Assembly (NCBI RefSeq): GCF_946479415.1
Contig: NZ_CAMLFY010000044.1
Location: forward strand, 1-33,318
Source: an uncultured Shinella sp.
GTDB lineage: Bacteria > Pseudomonadota > Alphaproteobacteria > Rhizobiales > Rhizobiaceae
Reading direction: 5' to 3'
DNA length: 33,318 bases
Shown here piece by piece: positions 16,609 to 24,582 of the stretch. The first letter of the stretch is position 1. Every line of letters begins with the position of its first letter. The position numbers and the translations under genes were made by a program. The notes under the pieces are model-generated. The model did not search any database. It was not told where the DNA came from and was given only the letters and a program-made list of their open reading frames with translations.

Positions 16609-16919
16609 CTGAGCGCCGCCTCGTAGGCGCGCCGCACCCAGACCGCCATTTCGTCCGGATCGTCGAAGGCCGCATCGGGAACGGACCAATAGGGCATTTT
16701 CACCGGCTTGCCGCTCTGCTTGCCATCATAGGCCCATTGCCGGCCGCCGGCGGCCTCGAAATCGGGTGCGCTGTGGCCATCAGCCTTGAGCAGGATTTCA
16801 CCCTGCACCTCCAGCGCGAGGATGCGGCCCGCATGGTAGATGCCCTTGCCGCCGAACATGCGCTTGATCGTCACCGGCCCCAGCGCCTGGAACATCTCCT
16901 CGATGGCCTCGCGATCCAT
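16599..16919 (-). CDS. TfoX/Sxy N-terminal domain protein
   Basis: This 106-residue protein consists only of the TfoX N-terminal domain, with the hallmarks KRMFGGKGIYHAG and ILALEVQGEILLK and a C-terminal MPYWSVPDAAFDDPDEM. In gamma-proteobacteria Sxy/TfoX coactivates competence genes, but short stand-alone versions like this one have no proven role. It begins three bases after the stop of the MoeA-MocA fusion gene and so is the last cistron of the molybdenum-related operon. That position is unexpected for a competence factor. Confidence 0.85.
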   Translation of the reverse strand: MDREAIEEMFQALGPVTIKRMFGGKGIYHAGRILALEVQGEILLKADGHSAPDFEAAGGRQWAYDGKQSGKPVKMPYWSVPDAAFDDPDEMAVWVRRAYEAALRAK

Positions 16920-16922
16920 GCC

Positions 16923-18533
16923 CTACCCTTTCAGAATGCCGCCTGCGGCGAGCACCGCCTCCGGCGTATCGACATCGACATGCGCCGCCGCGCCGATCTC
17001 GACATCCACGATATCGAGCCCGGCGCTTTCGACGATATGCCGCGCGCCGACATCGCCTTCTAGCTGGAGAATCGCCGAAAATGTCGCGCGCGGCAGGATG
17101 ACGGGATTGCCGCGCTTGCCACCCGACACCGCGCGCACCACACCTTGGCCACCGGTGGCCGCGAAAGCATCCAGCAGCCGGCGCACGTCCCCGCCCATGA
17201 CATGCGGCATGTCGGCAAGCATGACCGCGACGCCATCGCAATCCGGCCCTAGTGCGGAAACCCCCGCCCTGAGCGAGGTCGACATGCCCTGCGTGTGATC
17301 GGGATTGCGGATGATATCCACATCGAGCCCGGACAATTCCGCCTCGATCTCCTCGGCCCGATGCCCCGTCACGACCAGCACGTGCGCCGGCGCGGCGGCA
17401 AGGGCCGCTTCCACCGATCGCCGCACCAGCGCCTGACCATCGAAGGCCGCCAGCAGCTTGTGCCTGCCGTTCATGCGGCTGGCGCGGCCGGCGGCCAGCA
17501 CCAGTGCTGTAACGGAGAGCGGCCACTCGGGCGAACGCAGGTCGCGCGGCTGCGGCCGGCTCGGAATTTCCGTCAACAAACCGCCGACGCCCATGCCGGT
17601 AATCTCCTCTGGCCCCGGATTTTCGCCGGCAAAGATGCGGGCGAGAACCCAGTCGAAACCGTTTTCCTTGGGGCTGCGCGCGCAACCCGGGGCGCCCACC
17701 ACCGGCACTGCACCGATGCGGCCGAGAACCAGGAGATTGCCCGGATCGACCGGCATGCCGACATGCTCCACCACCCCGCCCGCTGCACGGATGGCGGCGG
17801 GAATGACGTCGTTGACATCCGTCACCGCGGACGCACCGAAGACCAGGACGAGGTCGTTGACCCGCGCCGCCTCGGCTACGGCCTCCGCCAATTCCGGCGC
17901 GCGATGCCGCACGCGCACCTCATTCGTTAGCCGACTACCGGATGGTTGCAGCCGCTGCTCGACGAGCCGGCGCGTCTTGTCCATGACCGATGGCTTGAGC
18001 GTCGGCAATTCCGTGGCGACGAGCCCGACGCGATAGGCCACGAAAGGCTTTACCTCCAGCGCCCGGCTCGACGCCATCACCCCAGCCGCCTTTCGCACCA
18101 GACTGTCGGGCACGGCGAGCGGGATGATCTTGATCGTCGCCACCATGTCGCCGGCATTGACGCTCGCATGGTCCGGCAAGGTCGCGATGGTGATCGCCGG
18201 GTCCACCCGGTTGAAGCGATCGATCGCCGCCCGGTCGGCGACGAAAAGGCCGTTCACCGTGGCATGCAGGTTGATGCGCCCCGTCGCAGACGGTGTGAAC
18301 CGCAGATGATCCGGTGGAATGGCCGCCGCGATCAGCGAGGCCGCCACGTCTTCATCGATATCGTCGGGCTCCAGCCGCACGGCGATGACGCTGGCGACGC
18401 CCGCGGCGATGAGGGTTTCGCGATCCTCCGCCGTCACCACATGGCCCTTGTGCAGCGACAGGCCGGCCGTGCGCACGCCATGCGCCAACCGCGCACCGAC
18501 CGCATCGACAACCGGGATGTCGCCGAAAATCAT
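16923..18533 (-). CDS. MoeA-like molybdopterin-binding / MocA cytidylyltransferase fusion
   Basis: This 536-residue, two-domain protein has residues 1-330 resembling the MoeA/CinA-type molybdopterin-binding fold (LVLVFGASAVTDVNDVIPAAI, GMPVDPGNLLVLG, GAPGCARSPKENGFDWVL). Residues 341-536 are a MobA/MocA-type nucleotidyltransferase with the loop LAAGRASRMNGRHKLL, then MLADMPHV and RGNPVILP. MocA attaches CMP to molybdopterin to make the cofactor used by xanthine-dehydrogenase-family enzymes, so the protein probably both handles and cytidylates the cofactor. Its ATG overlaps the TGA of the upstream XdhC domain gene by four bases (ATGA), showing translational coupling. Confidence 0.9.
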   Translation of the reverse strand: MIFGDIPVVDAVGARLAHGVRTAGLSLHKGHVVTAEDRETLIAAGVASVIAVRLEPDDIDEDVAASLIAAAIPPDHLRFTPSATGRINLHATVNGLFVADRAAIDRFNRVDPAITIATLPDHASVNAGDMVATIKIIPLAVPDSLVRKAAGVMASSRALEVKPFVAYRVGLVATELPTLKPSVMDKTRRLVEQRLQPSGSRLTNEVRVRHRAPELAEAVAEAARVNDLVLVFGASAVTDVNDVIPAAIRAAGGVVEHVGMPVDPGNLLVLGRIGAVPVVGAPGCARSPKENGFDWVLARIFAGENPGPEEITGMGVGGLLTEIPSRPQPRDLRSPEWPLSVTALVLAAGRASRMNGRHKLLAAFDGQALVRRSVEAALAAAPAHVLVVTGHRAEEIEAELSGLDVDIIRNPDHTQGMSTSLRAGVSALGPDCDGVAVMLADMPHVMGGDVRRLLDAFAATGGQGVVRAVSGGKRGNPVILPRATFSAILQLEGDVGARHIVESAGLDIVDVEIGAAAHVDVDTPEAVLAAGGILKG

Positions 18534-19228
18534 GGCCCGGCACCGCGCAGGGAGCGGCGGCGCAGATGCGCGACGACATCGGCGAGGATTGCCACAGCAA
18601 TCTCGGCCGGGTTTGCCGCGCCGATATCGAGGCCGATGGGTGCGGAAATCTTCGCGATATCAGCCTCGCCGTGTCCAAGCGCCAATAAGCGCTCGACGCG
18701 CTTGGCATGGGTTTTCCGGCTGCCGAGCGCACCGACATAGAAGCAGCCCGTCCTCAACGCCTGCGATAGCGGAAAATCGTCGATCTTCGGATCATGCGTC
18801 ACCGCGACGAGCGCCGTATAAGCATCGAGCGGGCGCGTCTTCAAAACATCCTCCGGCCAGTCCGCGACAAGATCGATGCCGGCAAAACGCTCTTCCGTGG
18901 CAAAGGCGGTGCGCGGATCGATGATCGTGACGTCGAAGCCGGTAATCTCGGCCATCCTCGCCAGTGCCTGGCTGATATGCACCGCACCGATGACGACGAT
19001 GCGGGCGGGCGGGAGGTGGACGTTGAGGAAAAACTGGCGCTCCTCCGCCTCCACCAGCCCGGACTTTCCCGAACGGAAGGCAGCGGCAATCGCCTCGCCG
19101 AGCGGCCCGGCCACCGGGTCGCCTTCGCGGATCACGCGGTCGCGCCCGTCGCCGAGATCGGTGAGATGGATGACGGCGCGGCGGGCGGCGCGCTCGGTGT
19201 TGAGCTTGCGCAGCAGAAAGGGATCCAT
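18530..19228 (-). CDS. XdhC family protein, Rossmann (C-terminal) domain
   Basis: This 232-residue protein equals the C-terminal half of XdhC/CoxI. The NAD(P)-binding-like ARIVVIGAVHISQALARMA is followed by VTIIDPRTAFAT, LVAVTHDPKIDDFPL, YVGALGSRKTHAKR and the terminal IGLDIGAANPAEIAVAILADV, all in family order. XdhC binds molybdenum cofactor, promotes its sulfuration and hands it to the apo-enzyme. Here the N- and C-terminal halves are separate genes. The ATG at 19228 shares its A with the stop of the preceding half (TGATG), so the two halves are coupled and probably assemble. Confidence 0.92.
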   Translation of the reverse strand: MDPFLLRKLNTERAARRAVIHLTDLGDGRDRVIREGDPVAGPLGEAIAAAFRSGKSGLVEAEERQFFLNVHLPPARIVVIGAVHISQALARMAEITGFDVTIIDPRTAFATEERFAGIDLVADWPEDVLKTRPLDAYTALVAVTHDPKIDDFPLSQALRTGCFYVGALGSRKTHAKRVERLLALGHGEADIAKISAPIGLDIGAANPAEIAVAILADVVAHLRRRSLRGAGP

Positions 19229-19554
19229 CAGCCGACGCGCTCCACATAGACCCGGATGCGCCCGCCGCAGGACAGGCCCACGCGCCAGGCCGTCTCGTCG
19301 GCAACGCCGAATTCCAGCATGCGCGGCTCACCGTCGCCGATCACCTCCATCGCCTCGCCGATCACGGCGCCTTCCACGCAGCCGCCGGAGACGGAGCCGT
19401 GGAAATTGCCTTCGCCATCGATGACCAGATGGCTGCCGACCGGGCGCGGCGCCGAGCCCCAGGTCTCCACGACGGTGGCGAGCGCCACCATGCGCCCGTC
19501 GTCCATCCAGCGTTCGGCGATGGTCAGCGGGTCAAGCGTTTCGTTTGCGTCCAT
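19228..19554 (-). CDS. XdhC/CoxI N-terminal domain protein
   Basis: This 108-residue protein is the XdhC_CoxI domain only: VALATVVETWGSAPRPVGSHL, GSVSGGCVEGAVIGEA and GLSCGGRIRVYVE. The two conserved cysteines (GGCVEG and SCGG) are those linked to cofactor sulfur handling in XdhC proteins. The start at ATG 19554 is fixed by GAGGAG at 19561-19566, six bases upstream, which itself overlaps the coxE stop codon. The frame runs further upstream but without homology. In Oligotropha carboxidovorans the comparable small gene of the cox cluster is coxF, which is a reasonable analogy. Confidence 0.92.
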   Translation of the reverse strand: MDANETLDPLTIAERWMDDGRMVALATVVETWGSAPRPVGSHLVIDGEGNFHGSVSGGCVEGAVIGEAMEVIGDGEPRMLEFGVADETAWRVGLSCGGRIRVYVERVG

Positions 19555-19564
19555 CCTGTCCTCC

Positions 19565-20806
19565 TCACGCATCCGGCAGGAAACGCCGGGGATCGCCGGC
19601 ACCGCGCGGCGCGGCACCGGACAGTGCCGCCACCAGGTCGGCCATGGCGTTCAGATTGTGCACCGGCCGCAGCTCGTCGACATGCGGCAGCATGGCCCGC
19701 ACCCCGCGCGCCCGCGCCTCGAACCCCTCGAAGCGCAGCAGCGGATTGAGCCAGATCAGCCGCCGGCAGGAGCGGTGCAGCCGGTCCATCTCTTTTTCCA
19801 GGAGTTCGATGCCGTCGCGTTCCAGCCCGTCGGTGATGATGAGCACCACGGCACCCTGCCCCAGCACGCGGCGCGACCAGAGCCGGTTGAATTCCTTCAG
19901 CGTCTCGCCGATGCGCGTGCCGCCCGACCAGTCGCTGACCGTCTGGCTGCAAGCCTCCACCGCACTATCGGGATCGCGATTGCGCATGGGCCGCGTGACA
20001 TTCGTCAGCCGCGTACCGAACAGGAAGGCATGCACCCGCCGCCGGCTTTCACCGAGCGCATGCAGGAAATGCAGGAAGATACGGGTGTACTGGCTCATCG
20101 AGCCGGAGATATCGGCGAGCACGACAAGCGGCGGATGCACCGTCCTGTGTTCCCGGTGGCGCGGCAGGATGAGCGCGCCGCCGGTGCGCATGGCATGACG
20201 CATCGTGGCGCGCGCATCGATCGCGACCGGCCGGGTCGAGGGACGGAAGCGACGCGTGCGCACCGCATCCATCGGCAGGACGAGACGGGAAATCGCCCGC
20301 TTGGCGGCGGCAAGCTCGGCGGCGGACATCTGGGCGAAATCGGTGCGGCGCAGCACCTCGCTGCCCGAGGCGGTCAGGCGCGAGTCGATCTCGATATCCG
20401 GCTCATCGCGCTGGCGCTTCTCGTTCTCACGCCCGCCGAACAGCGCGTCGGAAACGCGGGTCTCGCCCGCCTTGCGCTTTTCGCGCTCCTCGTGCCGCGT
20501 CACGACCGGCGACATCAGCGCGATCATCTTTCCCACGAGATCGCGCGAGCGCCAGAACAGGCGGAAGGCCTCGTCGAAGACGGCGTCGTCCTCATGGCGC
20601 TTGACGAGTGTGGCATGCAGCGCCGTGTAGAATTCCTCCCGCTCGCCGATGCCGATCGCCTGCACCGCCTCGATGGCATCCGTCACCGCGGCGGGACCAA
20701 GCCGCAGCCCGGCCTTACGCAGCACGCGGGCGAAGAACACGATGTTGTCGGCGAGCCGGCCGTCCGCGGTGGTATCCAGAACCTGGTTTTCCGCCCTTGC
20801 CGCCAT
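19565..20806 (-). CDS. coxE: CoxE-like VWA domain protein
   Basis: This 413-residue protein of the CoxE family has an N-terminal helical region (NIVFFARVLRKAGLRLGP) and a C-terminal von Willebrand A domain with MIDAS motif DISGS (Asp232, Ser234, Ser236). A later SGGTRIGETLKEF carries the MIDAS threonine, followed by LIITDGLERD. CoxE works with the AAA+ protein CoxD, the pair resembling MoxR-VWA chaperone machines that mature metalloenzymes. In CO dehydrogenase the cox pair is needed to build the Cu-S-Mo site. The ATG at 20806 lies three bases after the CoxD stop. Confidence 0.92.
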   Translation of the reverse strand: MAARAENQVLDTTADGRLADNIVFFARVLRKAGLRLGPAAVTDAIEAVQAIGIGEREEFYTALHATLVKRHEDDAVFDEAFRLFWRSRDLVGKMIALMSPVVTRHEEREKRKAGETRVSDALFGGRENEKRQRDEPDIEIDSRLTASGSEVLRRTDFAQMSAAELAAAKRAISRLVLPMDAVRTRRFRPSTRPVAIDARATMRHAMRTGGALILPRHREHRTVHPPLVVLADISGSMSQYTRIFLHFLHALGESRRRVHAFLFGTRLTNVTRPMRNRDPDSAVEACSQTVSDWSGGTRIGETLKEFNRLWSRRVLGQGAVVLIITDGLERDGIELLEKEMDRLHRSCRRLIWLNPLLRFEGFEARARGVRAMLPHVDELRPVHNLNAMADLVAALSGAAPRGAGDPRRFLPDA

Positions 20807-20809
20807 CGC

Positions 20810-21736
20810 TCAGCCCGTCGCCGCCAGCCCGGCCTTGACGTCATCGAGCAGCTTGCGCCCTTCGGCACCATCGATGCGCGCGATGTCGTCCTGATATTTG
20901 AGCAGCGTGCCGAGTGTGTCGGACACGGTTTCGGGATCGAGCGCCACGCGGTCGAGTTCGGTGAGCGCCGTCGCCCAGTCGATGGTTTCGGCGACACCGG
21001 GATTCTTGAAGAGATCGAGCGCGCGCAGTTTCTGCACATAGGCGACGATCTGCCGGGACAGGGTTTCACCACAGCCCGGCACCTTGCGGCGGATGATCTC
21101 CAACTCCTGCGCGGCTTCAGGATAATCCACCCAATGGTAGAGGCAGCGCCGCTTCAACGCATCGTGCACCTCGCGGGTGCGGTTCGTCGTGATGATGACG
21201 ATGGGCGGCTCGGCCGCACGGATCGTGCCGAGTTCCGGCACCGTCACCTGGAAATCCGAGAGCACTTCCAAGAGAAAGGCCTCGAAGGCCTCGTCGGTGC
21301 GGTCCAGCTCGTCGATAAGGAAGATCGGCGCCCGGCCATCCTGCGAAGACAGCGCCTGCAACACCGGGCGGCGGATGAGATAGCGTTCGGAGAAGATATC
21401 AGCCTCGATGCGGCCGCGATCCGTGGTGCCGGCGGCTTCCGCCAGGCGAATTTCCAGCATCTGCGCCGGATAGTTCCACTCATAGACGGCCGAGGAAATG
21501 TCGAGGCCTTCGTAGCATTGAAGACGGATCAGCGGCCGGTCGAGCGCTGCCGACAGCACCTTGGCGATCTCCGTCTTGCCGACGCCCGCCTCGCCTTCGA
21601 GGAAAAGCGGCCGCTTCATGCGCAGGGATAGAAACAGCACCGTCGCGAGAGAACGCCCGGCGAGATAATTGCCTAACGCCAGCATTTCGACGGTTTCGTC
21701 GATCGATTGCGGGATATGTCCAGGCTGATAGGGCAC
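20810..21736 (-). CDS. coxD: MoxR-type AAA+ ATPase, CoxD-like
   Basis: This 308-residue AAA+ ATPase has Walker A GEAGVGKT (48-55), Walker B IFLIDE (138-143) and sensor-1 region ITTNRTRE. The characteristic CoxD/MoxR sequence RLQCYEGLDISSAVYEWNY links ATPase and partner. It is expected to remodel a target metalloenzyme with the CoxE VWA protein encoded next. The start is GTG 21736, set by GGAGG six bases upstream. It follows the flavin reductase gene by 27 bases and precedes coxE by three bases, all one operon. Confidence 0.94.
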   Translation of the reverse strand: MPYQPGHIPQSIDETVEMLALGNYLAGRSLATVLFLSLRMKRPLFLEGEAGVGKTEIAKVLSAALDRPLIRLQCYEGLDISSAVYEWNYPAQMLEIRLAEAAGTTDRGRIEADIFSERYLIRRPVLQALSSQDGRAPIFLIDELDRTDEAFEAFLLEVLSDFQVTVPELGTIRAAEPPIVIITTNRTREVHDALKRRCLYHWVDYPEAAQELEIIRRKVPGCGETLSRQIVAYVQKLRALDLFKNPGVAETIDWATALTELDRVALDPETVSDTLGTLLKYQDDIARIDGAEGRKLLDDVKAGLAATG

Positions 21737-21763
21737 GCAACGCCTCCATTCCGGAGGAAGAGA

Positions 21764-22261
21764 TTATAGCGTGTGGTAGCCCCGGTCCATATAGACAAGC
21801 GCCGGTTTGTGCTCGCCGAAAGTGACGCCCTTCACCTCCCCGATCAGCATCATATGGGTCGCCATGACCTTGAGCTCGATCAGCCGGCAATCGAAGGAGG
21901 CGAGCGTGCCCTTCAGCACCGGCGCGCCCGTCACCAGCTCCTCCCATTCGCCCATTGCGAAACGCTCCTCGGCGGACAGCGCCGGGTCGCGGCCGGAAAA
22001 GGCATTCGCGAGATGCATCTGGTCGGCGGCGAGCGTGTTGAGCGCGAAGCTGCCGCTTTTCGAGAAGATCGCGTTCTTGGGGTTGGAGGCGTTGACGCAG
22101 GCGAGCACCATGGCCGGATTGTCCGAGATGGAGCAGGCGGCCGTGATGGTCACGCCGCGTTTCTCCCCCTCGTGGGCCGTCGTCACGATCTGCACATGGC
22201 CGGCATAGCGGCTCATCGCATCGCGGTAGAGCGACGCATCCAGCATCAATCTGTCCAACAC
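21764..22261 (-). CDS. flavin reductase family protein
   Basis: This flavin-reductase-like FMN-binding protein has about 165 residues: YRDAMSRYAGHVQIVTT, RGVTITAACSISDNPAMVLACVN, FALNTLAADQMHLANAFSG and a C-terminal HKPALVYMDRGYHTL. Relatives such as HpaC and RutF reduce FMN or FAD with NAD(P)H for a partner oxygenase. The start is best at GTG 22261, where AAGGAG (22268-22273) sits six bases upstream. ATG 22279 and ATG 22246 are possible but lack such a site. It is the first gene of the cox/xdhC-like operon. Its product might supply electrons or reduced flavin to the enzyme this operon matures, which is inference. Confidence 0.9.
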   Translation of the reverse strand: MLDRLMLDASLYRDAMSRYAGHVQIVTTAHEGEKRGVTITAACSISDNPAMVLACVNASNPKNAIFSKSGSFALNTLAADQMHLANAFSGRDPALSAEERFAMGEWEELVTGAPVLKGTLASFDCRLIELKVMATHMMLIGEVKGVTFGEHKPALVYMDRGYHTL

Positions 22262-22378
22262 GGCGTTCTCCTTCACCATTCGTGATACATGGCGAAAGTG
22301 AAGAAAAATGTAACCCCCAAAGTCGAATTTTCCTGTCTTGTCAGAGACAAGCGGCAGATCGCATCCATATTTCCCTTT

Positions 22379-22391
22379 GACCTTCAAGGTC
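22379..22391. promoter_or_regulatory. perfect palindrome GACCTTCAAGGTC
   Basis: GACCTT-C-AAGGTC is an odd-length perfect inverted repeat between the divergent flavin reductase and binding-protein genes. A second small hairpin, CTTGTC-AGA-GACAAG, lies at 22337-22351. Either could be an operator for one or both genes. No regulator gene is adjacent. Confidence 0.35.
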
Positions 22392-22432
22392 CCGCCCGTA
22401 CAAAGGGCATCATCGCGACCGATGGATTGAGA

Positions 22433-23509
22433 ATGAAGACCGTTTTTCTTGCGAGCCTTTTCGGCAGCGCCCTTCTCGCCGCCGCTCCGGCCCCGGCCGC
22501 CGGCCTCACCTTCGCGGTCGTCGCACCCGATACGGGGCCGCTCGCCATTCTCGGCCAGCAGGTGCGCGACGGCGCGCGCATCGCCGCCGAAGCAAACGGC
22601 GATACGATCGTGGAGATATCTGAGGGCTGCGACGAGAAGGATGGCGACGGTATAGCCAAGGCGATCCTCTCGGCCGATGCCGTCGCAGCGGTCGGCTTCC
22701 TGTGCACCGAGGGACTGTCCGCCTCGCTTCCCGCCCTTTCCGAAGCCAGGGTACCGGCCATCACGCTTTCCGTGCGCTCGGGTATCCTCATGGAGGATGC
22801 GCTGAAGAAGAAATGGCCGCTCTTCCGCCTCGCCCCCGGCCCCAAGGCGGAGGCCGACAAGGCGGTGGAGGTCATCACCCGCGACTGGAAATCCGAGCCC
22901 TTCGCACTGATCGACGACGGCACGATCCATGCCCGCGAACTCGTCGAGACCATTCGCCTGCGGCTGGAAGAGGTGGGCATGAAGGCGGCCTTCGTCGATA
23001 CGTACCGCCCCGCACAGGAACAGCAGCTCACCCTGGTGCGCCGTCTCGCCAAGACAGGTGTCACCCATGTCTTCGTCGGCGGCGACCGGACGGATGTGGC
23101 GGTCATCGCGCGCGATGCGGCGGCGGAGAAGGCACCGCTCGCCTTGCTGGGCGGCGAGGCACTGGTCGGGGCGGACCCGACCGTGCCGATGACGGATGGC
23201 GTCGAGGCCATCGCGCTGCCGGATTATCAATCCCTGCCGGCGGGTGAAGCCGTGGCCAAGGCCATGCTGGCACGGGATATCGCCGCCGAAGGCTATGTGC
23301 TTCCCGCCCATGCCGCCGTGACCGCGCTTGCCGCTGCGGCATCCGAGGGCGGCGATCTCGCCGAAAAACTCGCAGCCGGACGGTTCGACACGGCCATCGG
23401 TCCCCTCGCCTTTGGCGCGGATCACGAATTGAGCGCCAACCCCTATCAGCTGCTCGTGTGGAAAGATGGGGCGTTTGTTCCTGCCGGCACGACGCCCGAA
23501 AGCGAATGA
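22433..23509 (+). CDS. periplasmic binding protein, branched-chain amino acid ABC type
   Basis: This 358-residue exported protein has a signal peptide, MKTVFLASLFGSALLAAAPA, with cleavage near PAA-GLT. The mature part is a type I periplasmic-binding fold of the LivJ-like group: TFAVVAPDTGPLAILGQQ, VRDGARIAAEANG, VAAVGFLCTEGL, THVFVGGDRTDVAVIARDA and a C-terminal hinge. Two cysteines (GCDEKDG and FLCTEG) may form a disulfide. No permease or ATPase gene is adjacent, so it may be an orphan sensor or share another transporter. Its stop overlaps the start of a peptidase gene by four bases, which suggests that the ligand is an amino acid or small peptide. Confidence 0.88.
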   Translation: MKTVFLASLFGSALLAAAPAPAAGLTFAVVAPDTGPLAILGQQVRDGARIAAEANGDTIVEISEGCDEKDGDGIAKAILSADAVAAVGFLCTEGLSASLPALSEARVPAITLSVRSGILMEDALKKKWPLFRLAPGPKAEADKAVEVITRDWKSEPFALIDDGTIHARELVETIRLRLEEVGMKAAFVDTYRPAQEQQLTLVRRLAKTGVTHVFVGGDRTDVAVIARDAAAEKAPLALLGGEALVGADPTVPMTDGVEAIALPDYQSLPAGEAVAKAMLARDIAAEGYVLPAHAAVTALAAAASEGGDLAEKLAAGRFDTAIGPLAFGADHELSANPYQLLVWKDGAFVPAGTTPESE

Positions 23510-24513
23510 CGATGCGGCCGGGCACGAAAAATCTCATCACCGATGTCGCCGGCCTCACGGTCGGCAATGCCACGGACCATGCCCTGAAATCCGGCGTGAC
23601 CGTCGTATTCTGCGAGGAACCGGCGACTGCAGCTGTTCAGGTGCTCGGCGGTGCGCCCGGCACGCGGGAAACCGATCTCCTCGAGCCGCACAACACCGTG
23701 CAGACGGTGGACGCCCTCGTGCTATCAGGCGGCTCGGCCTTCGGGCTCGATGCGGCCACCGGCGTGCAGGCGGGACTGCGCGAGAGAGGACGCGGCTTTG
23801 CCGTCGGCCCGCATCGCGTGCCGATCGTCCCCGCTGCCATCCTGTTCGACCTGATGAACGGCGGCGACAAGGATTGGGGGCGCTACTCGCCCTATCGTGA
23901 ACTCGGTTATGCCGCGCTCGAAAATGCCGGCACCGATTTCGAGACGGGCAGCGTCGGCGCCGGCACCGGGGCTTTGACCGCCACCTTCAAGGGCGGCCTC
24001 GGCTCGACCTCGACCTTGCTCGCAGAGGGTTTTACCGTCGGCGCGCTGGTCGCCGTCAATGCGCTCGGCTCCGCGACAGTCGGCGATAGCAGGCATTTCT
24101 GGGCGGCTCCCTTCGAAGAAAACGATGAATTCGGCGGCCTCGGCTTCCCCGCGCCCTTCCCGCCCGAAGCCCGCCTTCCACGCACAAAACTCTCTGCCCG
24201 CCCAAGCGGCACCGAAAACACCACCATCGCCGTCATCGCCATCGATGCCCTACTGACCAAGGCCGAAGCGAAACGCCTTGCCATCGCGGCCCATGACGGT
24301 TTTGCCCGCGCGCTCTGGCCGGCGCATACGCCGCTCGACGGCGATCTCGTCTTCGCGCTCGCCACCGGCAGGAGCGGCCGCACGCCGGCACCGGAGGATT
24401 TCATCGCGCTCTGCGCTGCCGCCGCCTCCACCATGGCGCGTGCCATTGCCCGCGGCGTGCACGATGCGACGCCGATGGACGGGGATGTGCTGCCAACTTG
24501 GGCGGCGCGGTGA
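23506..24513 (+). CDS. P1 family peptidase (DmpA-like, S58 type)
   Basis: This 335-residue N-terminal-nucleophile-type aminopeptidase is related to DmpA of Ochrobactrum anthropi. It has the family's opening NLITDVAGLTVGNATD, then VLSGGSAFGLDAATGV, TGSVGAGTGA and VNALGSATVGD. The self-cleavage and nucleophile region is ENTTIAVIAIDALL; cleavage would occur after Asn238, making Thr239 the likely nucleophile in place of DmpA's serine. Such enzymes release N-terminal residues, some acting on D- or beta-amino acids. The start is ATG 23506 (ATGA overlap with the preceding gene). No signal peptide is seen, so it should be cytoplasmic. Confidence 0.9.
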   Translation: MTMRPGTKNLITDVAGLTVGNATDHALKSGVTVVFCEEPATAAVQVLGGAPGTRETDLLEPHNTVQTVDALVLSGGSAFGLDAATGVQAGLRERGRGFAVGPHRVPIVPAAILFDLMNGGDKDWGRYSPYRELGYAALENAGTDFETGSVGAGTGALTATFKGGLGSTSTLLAEGFTVGALVAVNALGSATVGDSRHFWAAPFEENDEFGGLGFPAPFPPEARLPRTKLSARPSGTENTTIAVIAIDALLTKAEAKRLAIAAHDGFARALWPAHTPLDGDLVFALATGRSGRTPAPEDFIALCAAAASTMARAIARGVHDATPMDGDVLPTWAAR

Positions 24514-24582
24514 ATTCGCCCGTTGTTCCCCCCTGCCGGGGATGATATGGCGACGCCAAAATCCTTGCCCACGGAGCCTGAC

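Noticed and set aside
14213..16612. 799-codon forward frame across the TonB receptor region
   Set aside because: It is antisense to a receptor with signal peptide, plug and barrel, and its own translation has no recognisable domain.
19256..21631. 791-codon forward frame across the cox-like genes
   Set aside because: It lies opposite coxD, coxE and the XdhC domain, all with clear motifs, and is rich in R, H, Q and A as expected of a shadow.
22262..23425. Apparent long N-terminal extension of the flavin reductase
   Set aside because: The extension is antisense to the binding protein gene and has no homology; a good ribosome site places the start at 22261.
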